A stretch of DNA of 64,000 bases from Pterois miles (taxonomy: Eukaryota; Chordata; Actinopteri; Perciformes; Scorpaenidae), in assembly GCA_947000775.1 (NCBI GenBank), contig CAMQGK010000299.1, positions 434,001-498,000 on the forward strand, written 5' to 3'. The notes below the pieces were generated by a model. That model saw nothing but the letters and a program-made list of their open reading frames with translations, was not told the DNA's origin and did no database searches. The translations under genes were made by a program, and so were the position numbers. Position 1 is the first letter of the stretch. Each line of letters starts with the position of its first letter. Of this stretch, positions 24,160 through 37,580 are shown one piece after another.

Positions 24160-24249
24160 TGTGGGCTAACGTAAGGAGGGCGCTGCAGGTTTGGTTCAAC
24201 TTTCACCTTTGACTCGTCAACTTTGCATGAGGAGTTGCATTACTGCCAC

Positions 24250-24970
24250 CTAGCGTCTATTTATTTTTAACAAAAAATACATTGAAATTTGGCTGTGCAG
24301 AAATTACATCTTCAGTGTATAACACCAAATAAAATCAAGGAGTATACAGGTACGACCCTGCTAAAGATAGTATTTGCAAGTTCTTGGTAACTATTAAAAA
24401 TAGATGCATTTTTTGCAGTTGTGAAGAGGAAACTATTGAACACGTGTTTGTAGATTGTTTTAATGCTATTTCTTTATGGTTTTATTTACAGAAGAATCTC
24501 TCAAAACATTTCGATAAAAGTTATCAAACATTTTTTTTAAACCAAAAAGATTGAGAGCAAAGATTGAGATATTACTCACTGTCAATAATCCCAGTTTTTC
24601 GGCAGAAGAGATTTACATAATTAATTAGATTATTATCCTAGCACTATATTATTTCCACAAAATTATATGGCTTAAAAGAATACCCGTCTTTTTTATTTTT
24701 TTAAGATACTGATTATAAAACATACGTGACCATGATTCATAACTTAAAAAAAAATCAAGACTGACAAAAACATTTTAAATTCAGTTATTTAACAGACCTT
24801 GAATGCTTTTGTTATTTTATTTTTAATGTTTATTTGTATTGATATTTCCCTTTCCTTACATTTTATGTGTTGTGTGATTTATTTTTATTGTAAAATATGT
24901 ATGCAGTAAAATATTTTTGCAGAATTTCGAAATGATAAAAATAAAGCATTAAAAAATAAATGACATCTTC
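24250..24970 (+). mobile_element. Truncated 3' end of an L1/Tx1-like LINE
   Basis: From about 24400 the plus strand reads CSCEEETIEHVFVDCFNAI followed by LWFYLQ, the Cys-rich C-terminal motif of ORF2 in fish L1/Tx1-type retrotransposons (C-x-C, then ET-EH-F--C, then W). Further frames continue with stops to about 24770, then AT-rich 3' sequence with AATAAAGCATTAAAAAATAAA near 24940-24960. It is 5' truncated and dead. It lies between the two divergent promoters of phf5a and aco2. The clade call is tentative. Confidence 0.5.
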
Positions 24971-25219
24971 ATAAATAAAAAAATACAATAAAAAAAATTA
25001 TCTTTATCCTTTCAGTTTTATAGATTTCAAACATTCATAAAAATCCTGTCTAGCATGGGTAAATTTCTATTTTAATATTATTAAATTTAAAATTGATATT
25101 AAACTGAGACTGATGAATCTAAGTTTTAATTACATTTTGTAAATAATTTAAAAATAGCTAAAACTACCGTAAATTATTTTGCCCTTCAAGGACCCGCGAG
25201 ACCGCGGCTTTAAATCCTG

Positions 25220-25227
25220 TGACGTCA
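25220..25227. promoter_or_regulatory. CRE palindrome in the aco2 promoter
   Basis: A perfect TGACGTCA lies 34 bp before the aco2 start codon, in a GC-rich patch (25190-25235). It is the canonical CREB/ATF site. The very short distance to the ATG means it overlaps or directly adjoins the transcription start. Confidence 0.6.
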
Positions 25228-25240
25228 CCTCCGACCGACA

Positions 25241-25263
25241 CATCTTTGTCAGTGAACAAAATG
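25241..25263 (+). promoter_or_regulatory. Iron-responsive element overlapping the aco2 start codon
   Basis: The loop CAGTGA (25250-25255) is closed by a perfect 5-bp stem, TTTGT (25245-25249) with ACAAA (25256-25260). An unpaired C at 25244 sits exactly where the IRE consensus needs it. Below the bulge, CAT (25241-25243) pairs with ATG (25261-25263), so the start codon is part of the lower stem. Mammalian ACO2 has a known 5' UTR IRE at this place. IRP1/IRP2 would bind it and block translation when iron is low. The pairing is seen; the function is inferred from the family. Confidence 0.9.
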
Positions 25264-28200
25264 GCAACCTACTGTCTCACTGTCGCCCGGCTCCAGGTAA
25301 GAGACGAAAAAGGGCTAACTTTACCATATTTATATTCCATTGAAGGATGTCACTCGCTAGCTTTTATTTTATAAACCTCCTGTAATGTTAGTCTGACCTA
25401 ATTAAAGCTCCAAGGGCGGTTGCTGAGGATAACTAGCTATGAAACGGTCACCGGCTCGTTGGTCGGGTCATCGTGTCCTGACTGCACTGAACGCTTCTAG
25501 TGGGCAACAGCTAGCTTGGCATTGGCTTAATAAAACACGACTAATGTCTCCGTTTACAAGAACTCACTACCGATATTATTAACCCCAAATGAACATAGCT
25601 CGGTTAGCTTTAGAAATAGAGTTTGGTGTCTAATAGCAAGGTTACACACAAGGTTAGAGCTCCCAGCAGGCACACAGGCGAGCAGCGTGTAAGAGACAGA
25701 AAACATGTTTGTTAAATTACAGCAAGCACACTCTTACCCAAGATAAAGAAACCCGTTCAGTCTGTTAAGTTAACAGTGTGAGACTCGTGTCCAGTAACAG
25801 TGGTGTGTTGTCCAGATTATTTTAAAGCTGATCTTATTAATAACAGACCACAGGGTGTCCTCTCCATTTGAACCTACAGTGGGCTCTAATTGAAGTCTGT
25901 TCAAGCTCACTTTGCTGAGAGCTGTGTGATTTAAAAGAAAAAGAGCAGACAACCACAACACCTTCTATTGATATAGACATAATAAACTTTGACGGCTTGG
26001 AAAATCACATTCTAGTTCATGACATTGTACTGACTAACTGTCATTTTCAGCTGACATTGTTAAGTGTTAGAGAAACTTGAGCCAGTAAAAGCTCTGTAGT
26101 ATTACTTTAATAGTCAAATATGTACATCCCAGATCATAAACATACCATATTAGGTTTACACCAGTACAAAGTAATAGATTGCCCAGTTTGATGTCTGAAG
26201 AACCCACAATCTGGCTCTTGAATTAGCTCATTAATTGATTGACGGCAGTGTTTTGCTGCTAGCTGCTTGACACCAAAAGTCATCTGATTAATGGTTGCTG
26301 GTTCAGCTGCTCTGTCTGTTGCTTCACTGAATCACAGCTGATCTTTAGCACAGTCAGTCAGACAGTTTGTCATACAGTGTGCCTTCGTTGCTAACTTATT
26401 TAAGATATTAAAGATTATGTTAGAACAGTTTCTTCCAGCAGGTCGTCACTTTTAATATGAAGGGCTACATATCATCATTCACTGCCAATATAAATCCTAC
26501 ACGCTGTATATAGACATTTATGTTCATACTGTACATAATCATCCAGTTCATAATCTATTCTGTTCATTTCTTTACACTATTTGTATTGTTTACAACTTTG
26601 AGAACACTTGCCTTCTATATAGACATTTTATTTTATTGCTGGTTATTGGTGCTTCATATTTATATAATAATATACACCTATTTTGTTCCACATACTTGTT
26701 TACATAATAGTCCTGTCTAGTCTTTACCTTTATTTGTTCAGCTTTGGTGTCCTTGTTTCTAACCGTTATGTTTATTTCTGTGTAAGTACATTGGGATCAA
26801 TGCAAAAAAACAAAAGTCAATTCCACACACACTGTTTGATATGCAAAATGTAAAATTAGGCTTCTATAACATGTATGACAATTACACATTTGGCAAGACG
26901 GACATATGGGAGTGGAGAATGGATTTATTGTTGGCCTCATGGTGGGTGGTGCATTATGTTCACCTGGTATCACCCTGATATCTGACACTTGAGTGGAGTG
27001 GAAAACAGTGTTGCGTTCAAATGCCAACTTCCCTTCGTATCAACACCTTTTAGGCCTACTAATGTGGGGGAGAGTAACTCCCTTTGGCTTGAACATTGAG
27101 CTTTTTAACTTTGCAGATCTTTTACATGCAATAAAAACTATAAAATACACTGAAAGAAAGAGGAAAGGATAATAGGTCCTCTTTAAATAGTTTCTGTATT
27201 TGAGGGAAAAGAGTACAGAAGTTCCAACAGTGTTTCTAGCTCTGAAGCTGTGTCATTATACTCATATTTGTATGTTTTTCTTCTTGTCTCCAGCTGGCTC
27301 TGGGCCACGGTGCACGGCGCCTACATGTATCAGCAGCCTACAGAGCCAAGGCCAAAGTGTCTATGAGCCGCTTTGAGCCCACTTCCTACATCAACTATGA
27401 AAGGCTCCAATCCAATGTTGACATTGTGCGAAAAAGGTCAGCGTTCTCTTAATCTGCTCTGTATTTGATGTGACTCACATCACTACTTTTTCCAAACATT
27501 CTCTTATCTGTGTGAGTGTTTGTTTGTCCTTTACCACAGTTCTCGTCTGCCTCACAATACATTATCTTCTCACCTCTTTTATTCATTAGCTACCTTTTAT
27601 TGGTCATTTTTATGTTGTAGCTCATCATCTGACCTGTTCTCTGCTGAAACTTCCTCTGATATTGCACCACTCTTATATCAGTATAATTTTATTTTTCTCT
27701 CCAGACTCAACCGACCACTCACCCTGTCTGAGAAGATCGTGTACGGCCACCTCGACAATCCCCACACGCAGGATATCGACCGTGGTCGCACATACCTGCG
27801 GCTGCGTCCCGACCGCGTGGCCATGCAGGACGCCACGGCCCAGATGGCGATGCTCCAGTTCATCAGCAGCGGCCTGCCAAAGGTGGCCGTGCCCTCCACC
27901 ATCCACTGTGACCACCTGATTGAGGCCCAGACCGGAGGAGTGAAGGATCTGGCCAGAGCAAAAGTGAGAGATCTTACTTGTTTTCAGTAATTTTATGAAT
28001 ATTTCAACAGTAACGACTTGTTTACACGCTGTTGTCATCATGGTTCTCATCCCAGGAAGTCAACCAGGAGGTCTACAACTTCCTGTCCAGCGCTGGGGCA
28101 AAATATGGAGTTGGCTTCTGGAAACCAGGGTCTGGAATCATCCATCAGGTATTAATACTTAATTAAAAATTGGATGCAGTGCCTGGAAATGATAAGCCAC

Positions 28201-31200
28201 TGTAATTCTAGCATATTAATGTTCAGATTTTTATATAAAACCAGATCATCTTAGAAAACTACGCCTACCCTGGAGTGATGCTGATTGGCACAGATTCTCA
28301 CACACCAAACGGTGGCGGGCTTGGCTCCATCTGCATCGGCGTTGGAGGAGCTGATGCTGTCGATGTCATGGCAGGAATTGCCTGGGAGCTGAAGTGCCCA
28401 AAGGTTAGCAGGATACAATATCTTCCTGTGTTGAGTTTTGACTTTTGCTGCAAATGGTCCTGTGTTTTCTGACTCAGCAGTAATTGTTTTTGTTTCGTTA
28501 CCACTAGTAATTCACCAGTCTCTTCCTCACAGGTGATTGGTGTGAAGTTGACCGGCACCCTCTCAGGCTGGACGTCTCCTAAGGACGTCATCTTGAAGGT
28601 GGCCGGCATCCTGACAGTGAAAGGAGGCACTGGAGCCATCGTAGAATACCACGGACCAGGAGTTGACTCCATTTCCTGCACTGGTCAGTGAAAAAGCTTT
28701 TTTTTTTTTTTTAAATATATATTAATATAGCGTCTCAGATGTTTGCCTCATATGTAATTAAACAATTTTTTTAATTATATGCAGGAATGGCCACCATTTG
28801 CAACATGGGAGCAGAGATCGGAGCCACGACCTCAGTGTTTCCCTACAACCACCGCATGAGGACGTACCTGGAGAAGACGGGACGTGGACGTATGTTTAGG
28901 GTTTTGTTTGTACAATTTCTTATTTTTTATTTCTGTCGCTTTGGCTGAAAAAGACAAGGAAACACAAGCCAATTATAAAAATCACAATAGATGCCAAAAT
29001 TTATGTTTAGATAAAGTAGTTCATGTCCCCTGGATCACTGTCAAGTCTCTGATTTATCAATTGTCAGATGAAGCAAAATTGCATAAAATAACTCCAGAAG
29101 AAGTAAAAGGTTAAAATTTTAGATTTTTGCAATAAATTTGCAGATATAAACCATTTCACCTCCTACCGAGTAGGATACATGTAATCAAGATTAGAAGGAA
29201 GAATAATGAAAGCTTGGTGTCTTGTTTCTTCAGAGATCGCTGCCCTGGCTGACGAATACTCCGACTTGTTGGTTCCAGATGAAGGCTGCGAGTACGACGA
29301 GCTCATTGAGCTCAATCTCGATGAGGTTTGTCCTTTTTTTTTTTGTTTTTGTTTTTTTAAATGGTCTTTTGGTGTTTCTGCTTTCATTGGATACTTCAAA
29401 GTGTAGAGCAACAGGAAATATGTGGAGGGGGTGACATGAAACAAAGGTCTCTGTCCAGGGATCATTTAACACCGCTTTGGTGATTTATGAGCTGTAGCCC
29501 AGAGGGGAAAGCAGAATTTTCATTTGCATTAGATTCTTCTGCAGCCCGCTAGAAACCTGAGACTTTGACTTGGTACTCATGACTTGAGACAGATGACTCG
29601 AAAGGAGCTGACTTAAATATTTTTATTTTTCTAGATATTGACGAGTTAAGTTTTGTTTTTGAGACATAATTGGGTGATTTCTAGTGCAATGGACGTGAAC
29701 CTGGCAACCTGTTGGACGCAGCAGACCAGCAGAGGTCGACGCACAAGACAGCTGCTGCTAATAGCAACCAGCTAACCAGCTAATAATACAATTTGAATTT
29801 AGTTGTTGATGTAGAATCTCTCTCTCGTTCTACTCTCACGTTCTCTCTTTTCTCTCTTCTCCCTCTGTCTTCTCTCTCTCTTTCTCTCTCTCAATGAATA
29901 TATATTTAATTTTTAAAATAAAATATGACCTAAGAATAATAAAATAATAATTTCATAATGTTTCATTCAAAGGCCATTCATCACTTTTAATTATGGAAGT
30001 CATTTTTTATAATTGGTTTTACGACTTGACTCGTGACTTGCTTGACTTATAGCAGGAACTCGACTTGACTTGTTTGATTCTTACCACAGTAATTTGGGAC
30101 TTGACCATTACAATTAAACATGACTTATACGTCATAAATTGCTGCAAATATATATGCATAAGTGAAAGGTTCACTTAACTGCTTCAGTTAGTTAGTTTAG
30201 GAGTTGGATTTATTTGAGAATGACTTGAGTAACGTGAACGTTGTGTTGTTTCTTTCTATAGCTGAAGCCTCACATCAATGGACCCTTTACCCCCGACCTG
30301 GCTCACCCAGTGTCTGAAGTAGGTGCTGTAGCTGAGAAGAACGGCTGGCCGCTGGAGGTTAAAGTTGGTAAGAACTGACTGGGGATGGATAGGCTGCACG
30401 GCCTTTAGTCCTGCTATTTAACTAACTATTTTGTTTTCAGCGACATGCTCTCTGATATCCGATCTGACTCGTTTCCCTCTTTAGGTCTGATCGGCAGCTG
30501 TACCAACTCCAGCTACGAGGACATGGGCCGCGCTGCCTCTGTGGCAAAGCAGGCACTGGATAAAGGTCTGACGTGCAAAGCTCAGTTCACAGTCACCCCC
30601 GGCTCTGAGCAGATTCGTGCTACCATCGAAAGAGACGGATATGTGAGTGTTTGACAGCTCCCTTCAGCTGATGACTTATCTCTGGTTGATGTGAAAGCTC
30701 AGATGTGTTTGTGTCTTCCCATAGTCAAAGATCCTCGGTAATGTTGGAGGTGTGGTCCTGGCCAACGCGTGTGGACCCTGCATTGGACAGTGGGACAGGT
30801 ATGTGTGTGTACCAAACAATTCAGTTGGACTTGTGTTTTCTTGAAGATAATATATTGTGTGTGTTTTGCATTCAGGCAGGACGTGAAAAAGGGAGAGAAG
30901 AACACAATCGTCACTTCCTTCAACAGAAACTTCACCGCGAGGAATGACGCTAATCCTGCAACACACGCCTTTGTTACCTCCCCTGAGGTAAACTCACCAT
31001 TAGATGCTAAGATAAGATAAAATGAACCTTTATGCTCAATACTTAGCTAGTTGTGACCCACTTACATGCTAAATTCCTTCCATCTCCTCTTCTTCTACAG
31101 ATTGTCACTGCCCTCGCAATCGCCGGCACATTAAACTTCAATCCAGAGACAGATTACCTCACAGCCGCCAACGGTGAGAAGTTCAAGCTGGACCCCCCCA

Positions 31201-33808
31201 ACGGAGATGAACTACCCGCCAAGGACTTTGACCCGGGCCAGGACACCTACCAGCACCCGCCCCCCGACGGCAGCGGCCTGAAGGTGGACGTCAGCCCAGA
31301 GAGCAACCGGCTACAGCTGCTGGAGCCCTTTGACAAGTGGACAGGAAGTGATCTGGAGGACATGAAGGTCCTCATCAAGGTCAGGTCTTTTGAAATGGCA
31401 CCCTCCCCTCCATTTTGTCTTTAAACATTCTCACCGCAGCTTTGTTAACAATGGAAATGTCACCTTTCTCTCTTACAGGTGAAGGGCAAATGCACCACAG
31501 ACCACATCAGCGCTGCCGGACCTTGGCTGAAGTTCCGCGGTCACCTGGATAACATCTCCAACAACATGCTGATCGGCGCAGTCAACAGCGAAAACGATGC
31601 AATCAATAAGCTCAAGAACCAACTGACAGGGGAGTACGGAGGAGTCCCTGACGTGGCCCGTCACTACAAGGTGAAGATTGCACATTTCTTCCTCTACAAT
31701 TCATTAATGCTCTAAAAACAATCACATCTGTCTCTTAACTTTGCTCTTGTTTTTGTCACTCCTTTACCTTTTTTATTCATTGTGATCTCTTTTGAATCAC
31801 AGGAAAACTGTAGTATTTAACATTTTTCTGTTTGAAGCTTAAAAGTCGCTGACCTATGACTTGAATCGTATTGCACTTAAACATTAGTTGAATGGTTATT
31901 ATTGACACACAGCTTATATTTTGCTCTTACTGACTAACTTGCCTCTCCATAAACTATTTATAGTTGCTGGGTGCATGTAGAGCTGCAGCTATAACTTGAG
32001 CAATCAGTTAGATCATAGGTGTCAAACTCAGGTTGATACCTATATACGGTAATTATGTGTGGCCCACGAGTTGATATCAAACGTCTATTAGAGCTGGCCC
32101 GCTGGTATATAGCACATGAACCGCTAATACTACACATCCCAGAATTACACATCCCAGAATGCTCTGCTAGTGTGTTGGCAGAAGGTGGGCAGGCGTCCTC
32201 CTCCAGACTGAGCTTGATTGAATGCTTTTAAGCTCTTTTTTTCTGCTGCTCCAAGGCACGGACTGCGACTTAGGCCCTTTTTTTTTGTTTTTTTTTTTTT
32301 TTTTTTTTTTAGGCCACTGTGTATTAGAGTTTGACAGCCCTGAGTGAGATGATTGAAGGAAAAATAATCGGCAACAATTGTGATAACGATTAATCACGGT
32401 TTTTTTTTACTCCTCTTTGTGCTCATTGTCATTGCAAATTGAATATGTTTTAGGTTCAGGATGGGTCATGATTTTTGATTATCTGAACAGTCATTAAATT
32501 ATAAAACAATCAAATAGTTTATGCGACTATTTGTCTGAAAACATTCTGTATATTTCTCTTGTATTAACTGCTGCAGGCGCTGCCTAGTAACGTTACTATC
32601 GTTAAAATGTGTGTGGCACGTTCAGTTTGGCTGTTCTGTCAGCACAGGGGTGTATGCGGTGCAACGCTGCACCCCAAGTTTCAGCAGGTAGATCAGCTGT
32701 TCGAGCAGAGGAACATATCGTCATTCAAACCCGACAGAAACAAAATAAAACTCACCAAAACCGTCACGGTTTTTCTTTCCTCCGGCTTCTTCCACAGTTC
32801 CCACAGTATGGTTGAAATAAACTCGTTAGATGGGAAAATGTGCTGACGCTACATGTCGTTTTCCCCACTGAGTCTCTCTTTTTTCAAATAATAATCAAAT
32901 TATTCCCAGTGAATAGTATTTTTGCTTGGAATACACATCCCTGTTTTGCGTTTTGAACCAGCAATTCACAAAGTAAAAGAAAGACTGGGAACACAGTTGC
33001 TGTGGGGAATTAAAGCAAGATACACGCGGTACATCCGTCTAGTGTTGCACGGTGCAGGTAAACCTACCTTACCTACAGCGATACTCTGTTCACCCCCTGC
33101 TTCAAGTATGAATCTGGCTTGATACTGTTTCCCCTTCCTGTTGTGCGCAGGCCAACGGTGTGTCCTGGGTTGTGGTCGGAGACGACAACTACGGCGAGGG
33201 CTCCAGCAGGGAACATGCCGCGCTGGAGCCCAGGCATCTGGGAGGAAGAGCCATCATTGTCAAGAGCTTCGCCAGAATTCACGGTACTGTACATTAACGG
33301 CTAGTGATTGGGGTGCTGTCATAAGATTCAATATGTTAAGTTAATGTCCAGTGATTACTAGTTTTTCCTGAATTTATGTATGAAATGGTGGTTTTTACAA
33401 GTGAGGACTGTGTGAAATCTTTTCTAATGAACAAACGCATCTCCCTCCCATATTCAGAAACCAACTTGAAGAAGCAGGGTCTGCTGCCACTGACCTTCAG
33501 CAACCCGTCAGACTATGACAAGATCCGCCCTGATGACACGATCTCCATCAGAGGACTCAAAACGTTCACTCCAGGAAAGGTAAGAGGGCAAGAAAAATGG
33601 CTCGCTTACACTTTGTCATTGTCTCCTTTCCAATATGAAAACAGGAACCTCTTCTCTTCCTCTCGGTCTCCCCCAGCCTCTCACCGCGGTCGTGAAGCAC
33701 AGCGATGGCAGCGAGGAGGCCCTGGAGCTGATCCACAGCTTCAACGAGACGCAGATCGAATGGTTCCAGGCTGGCTCGGCCCTCAACAGGATGAAGGAGC
33801 TGCAGTGA
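25261..33808 (+). CDS. aco2: Aconitate hydratase, mitochondrial
   Basis: Seventeen exons give 781 residues (human 780): 25261-25296, 27294-27436, 27705-27963, 28056-28148, 28245-28403, 28533-28683, 28785-28889, 29234-29325, 30262-30367, 30485-30642, 30725-30798, 30876-30987, 31101-31379, 31479-31670, 33151-33283, 33458-33579, 33677-33808. All phases agree. The enzyme converts citrate to isocitrate through cis-aconitate in the mitochondrial matrix. The first 30 or so residues (MATYCLTVARL, then ARRLHVSAAYRAK) form an Arg-rich transit peptide without acids. The three Cys that hold the 4Fe-4S cluster are C387 (SCTNSS), C450 and C453 (NACGPCIGQW). The active-site segment GEGSSREHAAL is in exon 15. 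No defect is seen, so the gene should be functional. Translation is probably iron-controlled through the IRE at 25241-25263. Confidence 0.98.
29326..30261 (+). other. aco2 intron 8 with dispersed repeat and CT-rich tract
   Basis: It holds a pyrimidine-rich tract (CTCTCTCG and TTCTCTCT types) at about 29817-29893. From 29560 to 30130 it also has recurring ACTTGACTCGTGACTTGC-like stretches, which are typical of a common fish interspersed repeat of unknown class. No exon is missed: phases on either side match. Confidence 0.5.
32010..32340. mobile_element. Probable non-autonomous DNA element in aco2 intron 14
   Basis: The ends GGTGTCAAACTCAGG (about 32018) and AGAGTTTGACAGCCCT (to about 32341) form an imperfect inverted repeat. 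Inside are TGTGGCCCACGAG and TGGCCCGCTGG motifs and a long poly-T (32278-32310). This 'gtgtcaaactc' terminus is frequent in fish repeats. No protein is encoded. Confidence 0.5.
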
Positions 33809-35555
33809 GGAAGAGGAGGAGCAAACAAGGAACAAACGTGGAGGAGGAGGTGGATTTTCAGGGGTTTAAACAAGGGTAGTGAGGATTGTGTGAAAGGATG
33901 GGGGATGAAGAATGTAGATGCTGTTCCAACATCTGCAGTAGTAAACAGTTTGGACTGAAGAAATGTGTCGGTATACCTCAAAGAGTTAAATGTTGATTGG
34001 TTCAGACTAAGTGCCAAGCTAATGTTGATGATGGAGCTATATGAACTCATATTTTTAAAACCTTCATTTGTAGATACATAGCGTTCCTGATGGTACTGTA
34101 CGCTGCTATGTTTCAAAGTCAAACTGATTAGCGGTTAGAAATCAAAGTCTGTTGTAAAAACAAAGCTTTGACACACTAAGCTTTGACCCAGCTGATGTGC
34201 TGCTGGTGTTTTTGCAGCTGTTCAAACAGCTCTGCAGAGCGTGGAGGCCACTTCACACTGGGGCTCAGCCAGCTGATCACACACTGGCAATAACCAGCTT
34301 CATTCAACCACTGTCTTTGATTCAGCCTGCCCCGCTGTTACTTACACCCCACCTTGAACAGGTAAGCTCCTGTTGCCTACATCTCTGAGTCCTTTTTTTT
34401 TGTTTAGTGTAGTTGCAATGACCACTTGGAACCAAAAGGAGCTTTGGGGCACATTCATTCATTTATTGTCTCACCTGCCACCCAGTGGCAACCAGGAGTT
34501 ACTGCAGTGTCTACAAGCGCAGCAGCTACAAATTTTAACTGTCAGTTTTAAAAGCAGCAACTAGTTGACACAGCTGTTTTCTAGGGATTGTTGAAAGGCA
34601 TTCTGGGAAATGTAGGAAATCACACAAGTGCATGGGGCAATTTGAGGGCAAGTGCATTCAACTTAAAGCTAACAGTGTAACTGGAACATCACAGATGAAT
34701 TACTGTGTATCCATTTAAGGGTCAGTTTTTGTATCCATGTTATTTTCAACAATGTTTTCATCTGTCACAGTACATATTATCAGTGTTACAAAAGATAGCA
34801 ACCTTTGCAGACATTTCCTAATATACAGAAATACTTGTATGCTTCAATACTGTGTAAGAATACAGTAAAAACCCCTCTTCTTCTTCTTCCATCTGTAAAC
34901 TGCTCTCCTGATCGATCCTTAACCTCTTTACAAGGTCAAACATGTCATGTGTTTTCCTCCTTTATTTATTTATGATTTTTCCCCCCTGCAAAACGTTCAG
35001 ATCCTTCACCCCCATAAACTTCTTCTTACGTCATGCATGTTAAAAATGGACCTGTGTCCTCTTCCATCCTGTGTCTTCAGTGCCCTTTTTTTTTATAGGG
35101 AAACATGTTACTTTTACCTCAACAGAGATGAAACTGTACTAAAGAAAAAGAAAGCAAAAGCACAGTCTTCGGTTTTGTAATGGCTGAGTAAAGTGTAAAA
35201 CTGACGTTGGACTGTAATTACCGCTGTGGCAGCTCATAAGAACCCCAGATTACGGTGACAGCTGCTTTTGAATCCTCTGTGGACATAATTGACCAAAACT
35301 TCAACATGTGGGTCATTACATCAGATCAGAAACCAGATGTGTTTTGTCTTGATGCCTACCTTTACTTCCCTTCCTGGTCCCTGCAAACTAAATGCATCAA
35401 GAAGTTAATCAGATGAAGGTTTAAGCCACTCTCTTCCTCTAACCAGCTGTATGTAAAGTGTCTGGTTCTGTGTACATTTACATTTTTCTCCCAGATTATC
35501 TTTTCTGTATTACAGAAACACCAATGGGTTGTAAAATAAAAATCACAGATTTCAT
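33809..35555 (+). other. Probable 3' UTR of aco2
   Basis: After the stop (33806-33808) no gene is recognised. The first good signal for 3' processing that I see is AATAAA at 35535-35540, in GTAAAATAAAAATCACAG. A much shorter UTR is possible, because the coding-proximal part is not obviously conserved. Confidence 0.4.
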
Positions 35556-35648
35556 TTATTTACATTGGCTCCAGTGATGTGTTTACAATCTGTCTATGGT
35601 TATTGGTATTTGTAGAAATATACAGTAAGATGAACTGATCCATTCTCT

Positions 35649-35867
35649 TAAAGGAACAATGTGCAGCATTTAGGGCTTTAAGTGGAATATAATGTTAATT
35701 AGTATGTTTTCTTTAATGTATAATTACCTGAAAATAATAATCAGGTTTGTGTTAGCTTAGAATGAGGCATTTATATCTACATACGGAGCGGCATGTTTCT
35801 ATTCAGGTGGTTGCAGTTTGCAGCCTCACCACTAGATGCCGCCAGATCCTCCACACTGCACCTTTAA
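35649..35867. mobile_element. Short MITE downstream of aco2
   Basis: It starts TTAAAGGAACAATGTGCAGC and ends CACTGCACCTTTAA, an imperfect terminal inverted repeat. It contains CACCACTAGATGCCGCC, a segment common in one fish MITE family. It has no coding capacity. Confidence 0.65.
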
Positions 35868-35986
35868 AGTAAAATTAAATTATGCATTGTTGGTAAGATA
35901 AACCTGAACACAGTGAATACATCAATTTGACCGATTGCGACTTTGAAATTGCAGGAGCTGCAATATTTCTTAAAAGTGTGTCAAAA

Positions 35987-36272
35987 TCCATCCATCCATC
36001 TGCAACTGCTTATCCCGTTAGGGGTCGCTGGAGCCGAGCCCAGCTGACGTTTGGCGAAGGCAGGGTACACCCTGGACAGGTCGCCAGTCCATCGCAGGAC
36101 ACATTGAGAAAGACAGCGAGTCACGCTCACATTCACATCTACCAGCATTAATTACCCTAACCTGCATGTCTTTGGATTTTGGGAGGAAGCTGGAGTACCT
36201 GGAGAAAACCCACGCTAACACAATCCTTTTGCTGTGTGGCGACAGCGCTAACCACTGCACCACCTTGCAGCG
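35987..36272 (-). mobile_element. tRNA-derived SINE, minus strand
   Basis: On the plus strand it begins with the CCATCCATCCATC tail, followed by AACTGCTTATCCCGTTAGGG, CACCCTGGACAGGTCGCC and CATGTCTTTGGATTTTGGG, and ends with CTAACCACTGCACCACC. It is the same family as 20555-20890 in the opposite orientation. The B-box region near 36216 is damaged. Confidence 0.85.
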
Positions 36273-37406
36273 TGTGTCAAATACCATTTTAAATTAAATA
36301 ATGTGCTCCAGAGATGTCCTAGTCTCCACATTATATTCTACAGATCAGTGAAACTGCAAGTGATGTAAAAAAATATATATATCATTCCCTCTAATACCAC
36401 AAATCGTACCGCAATTTCAGTCAAAATAAATGTTCGATATCTTTTCAAAATTGTTCAGCCCTAGTGGGGATTATCATGTTGGTTTTTATTGGCAGGCTTG
36501 TTGGAAGGTTTTGAGAGAATAGTTCAACATGAATCCTGTTTTGAGTGACAAGTTGTGGACAGCTCAGATGTATCTGCACAACGGAGTTCACACATCTAGC
36601 AAAAAAAAAGGAAAACCTGAATAATTAAGGTCTGCGGTGCCTCTACAGAAGAGGAAATTTGCATATGTTCTGATTTATAAAATCCTGTATCGAGAGAATA
36701 AAAGTCAAAGCAGTTTTTGATCTTTCTTTGTAGTAGTTTCACTTGTCTGGAGACAGGCCTTGATTTTATTGGAATATTAGCCCACAACCAGGATTTATCT
36801 GTCAAAAGGTAACGCCTGACAGAGCACAGACTGAATACATAAAGTAGTGCATGTGTTCAAAGGCAGCATACAAATGGCCCAACCTTGCCTCTGATGGCAC
36901 TGCTACCACTGATCAACTGAGATGAAGGAGAAACTGCAGGGAAGCCAGTCTAAAGATCCTCTCCCTCTGTTCGTTATCATGGTCCGAGTAAGAATGTTGT
37001 CATCCGTCCATAATGAGACACTTGTCTCTTCCTCAAAAAATGCCCTCTGAGAAATGTCTGCGATCATTCAGACAAAGTGGCGATTCTGAAACGTTTTGGA
37101 AACTATTTATAAGGAGGAAGTTTCAGTTTCCGCTTGTAGAAGAAAGGGGGAAAAATGGATAACTGCAACATGCTCAGCCCTGCGATGGACTGGCAGCAAC
37201 CCCCCAATACAATACTAAAGTACAGACTTTGTATTTTTAAAGAAAACCACCAGAAACGTTTCAAGATATCACAAATTAGTCTTTGAATCATAAGTTAGTC
37301 AGATATGAGTTCAAGTGCCTTGCTCAAGAGCATCCTGGTTGCATTTGTGAAAAGAAATATACTCTTAATTTACTTTCAAATATAAAATATTCAAGAAATA
37401 GATACA

Positions 37407-37580
37407 CACATACGCTCAGTGGTGACTTTATTAGGAACACGTGTCTCTGCCGTGAAGTCTATTTTTATGATGCCTATAATGTTTAGCTTTTGCTGACTGT
37501 CGTAGAGGTGTTCAGTTCTAGCACTGAGGTCATATAGATTGTACAGGTGTACCTAATAAAGTGGCCACTGAGTGTATGTG
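37407..37580. mobile_element. 174-bp MITE with 34-bp inverted ends
   Basis: The left end CACATACGCTCAGTGG at 37407 and the right end CCACTGAGTGTATGTG at 37580 belong to 34-bp inverted repeats with four mismatches, both containing CTTTATTAGG. This 'cagtggccactttattaggtacac' terminus marks a widespread fish DNA-element family. No transposase is encoded. Confidence 0.8.

Noticed and set aside
27673..28050. 125-codon minus-strand frame over aco2 exon 3
   Set aside because: It is the antisense shadow of a conserved coding exon.
33616..34122. 168-codon minus-strand frame at the 3' end of aco2
   Set aside because: It overlaps the last aco2 exon and its 3' UTR on the other strand and shows no protein features.
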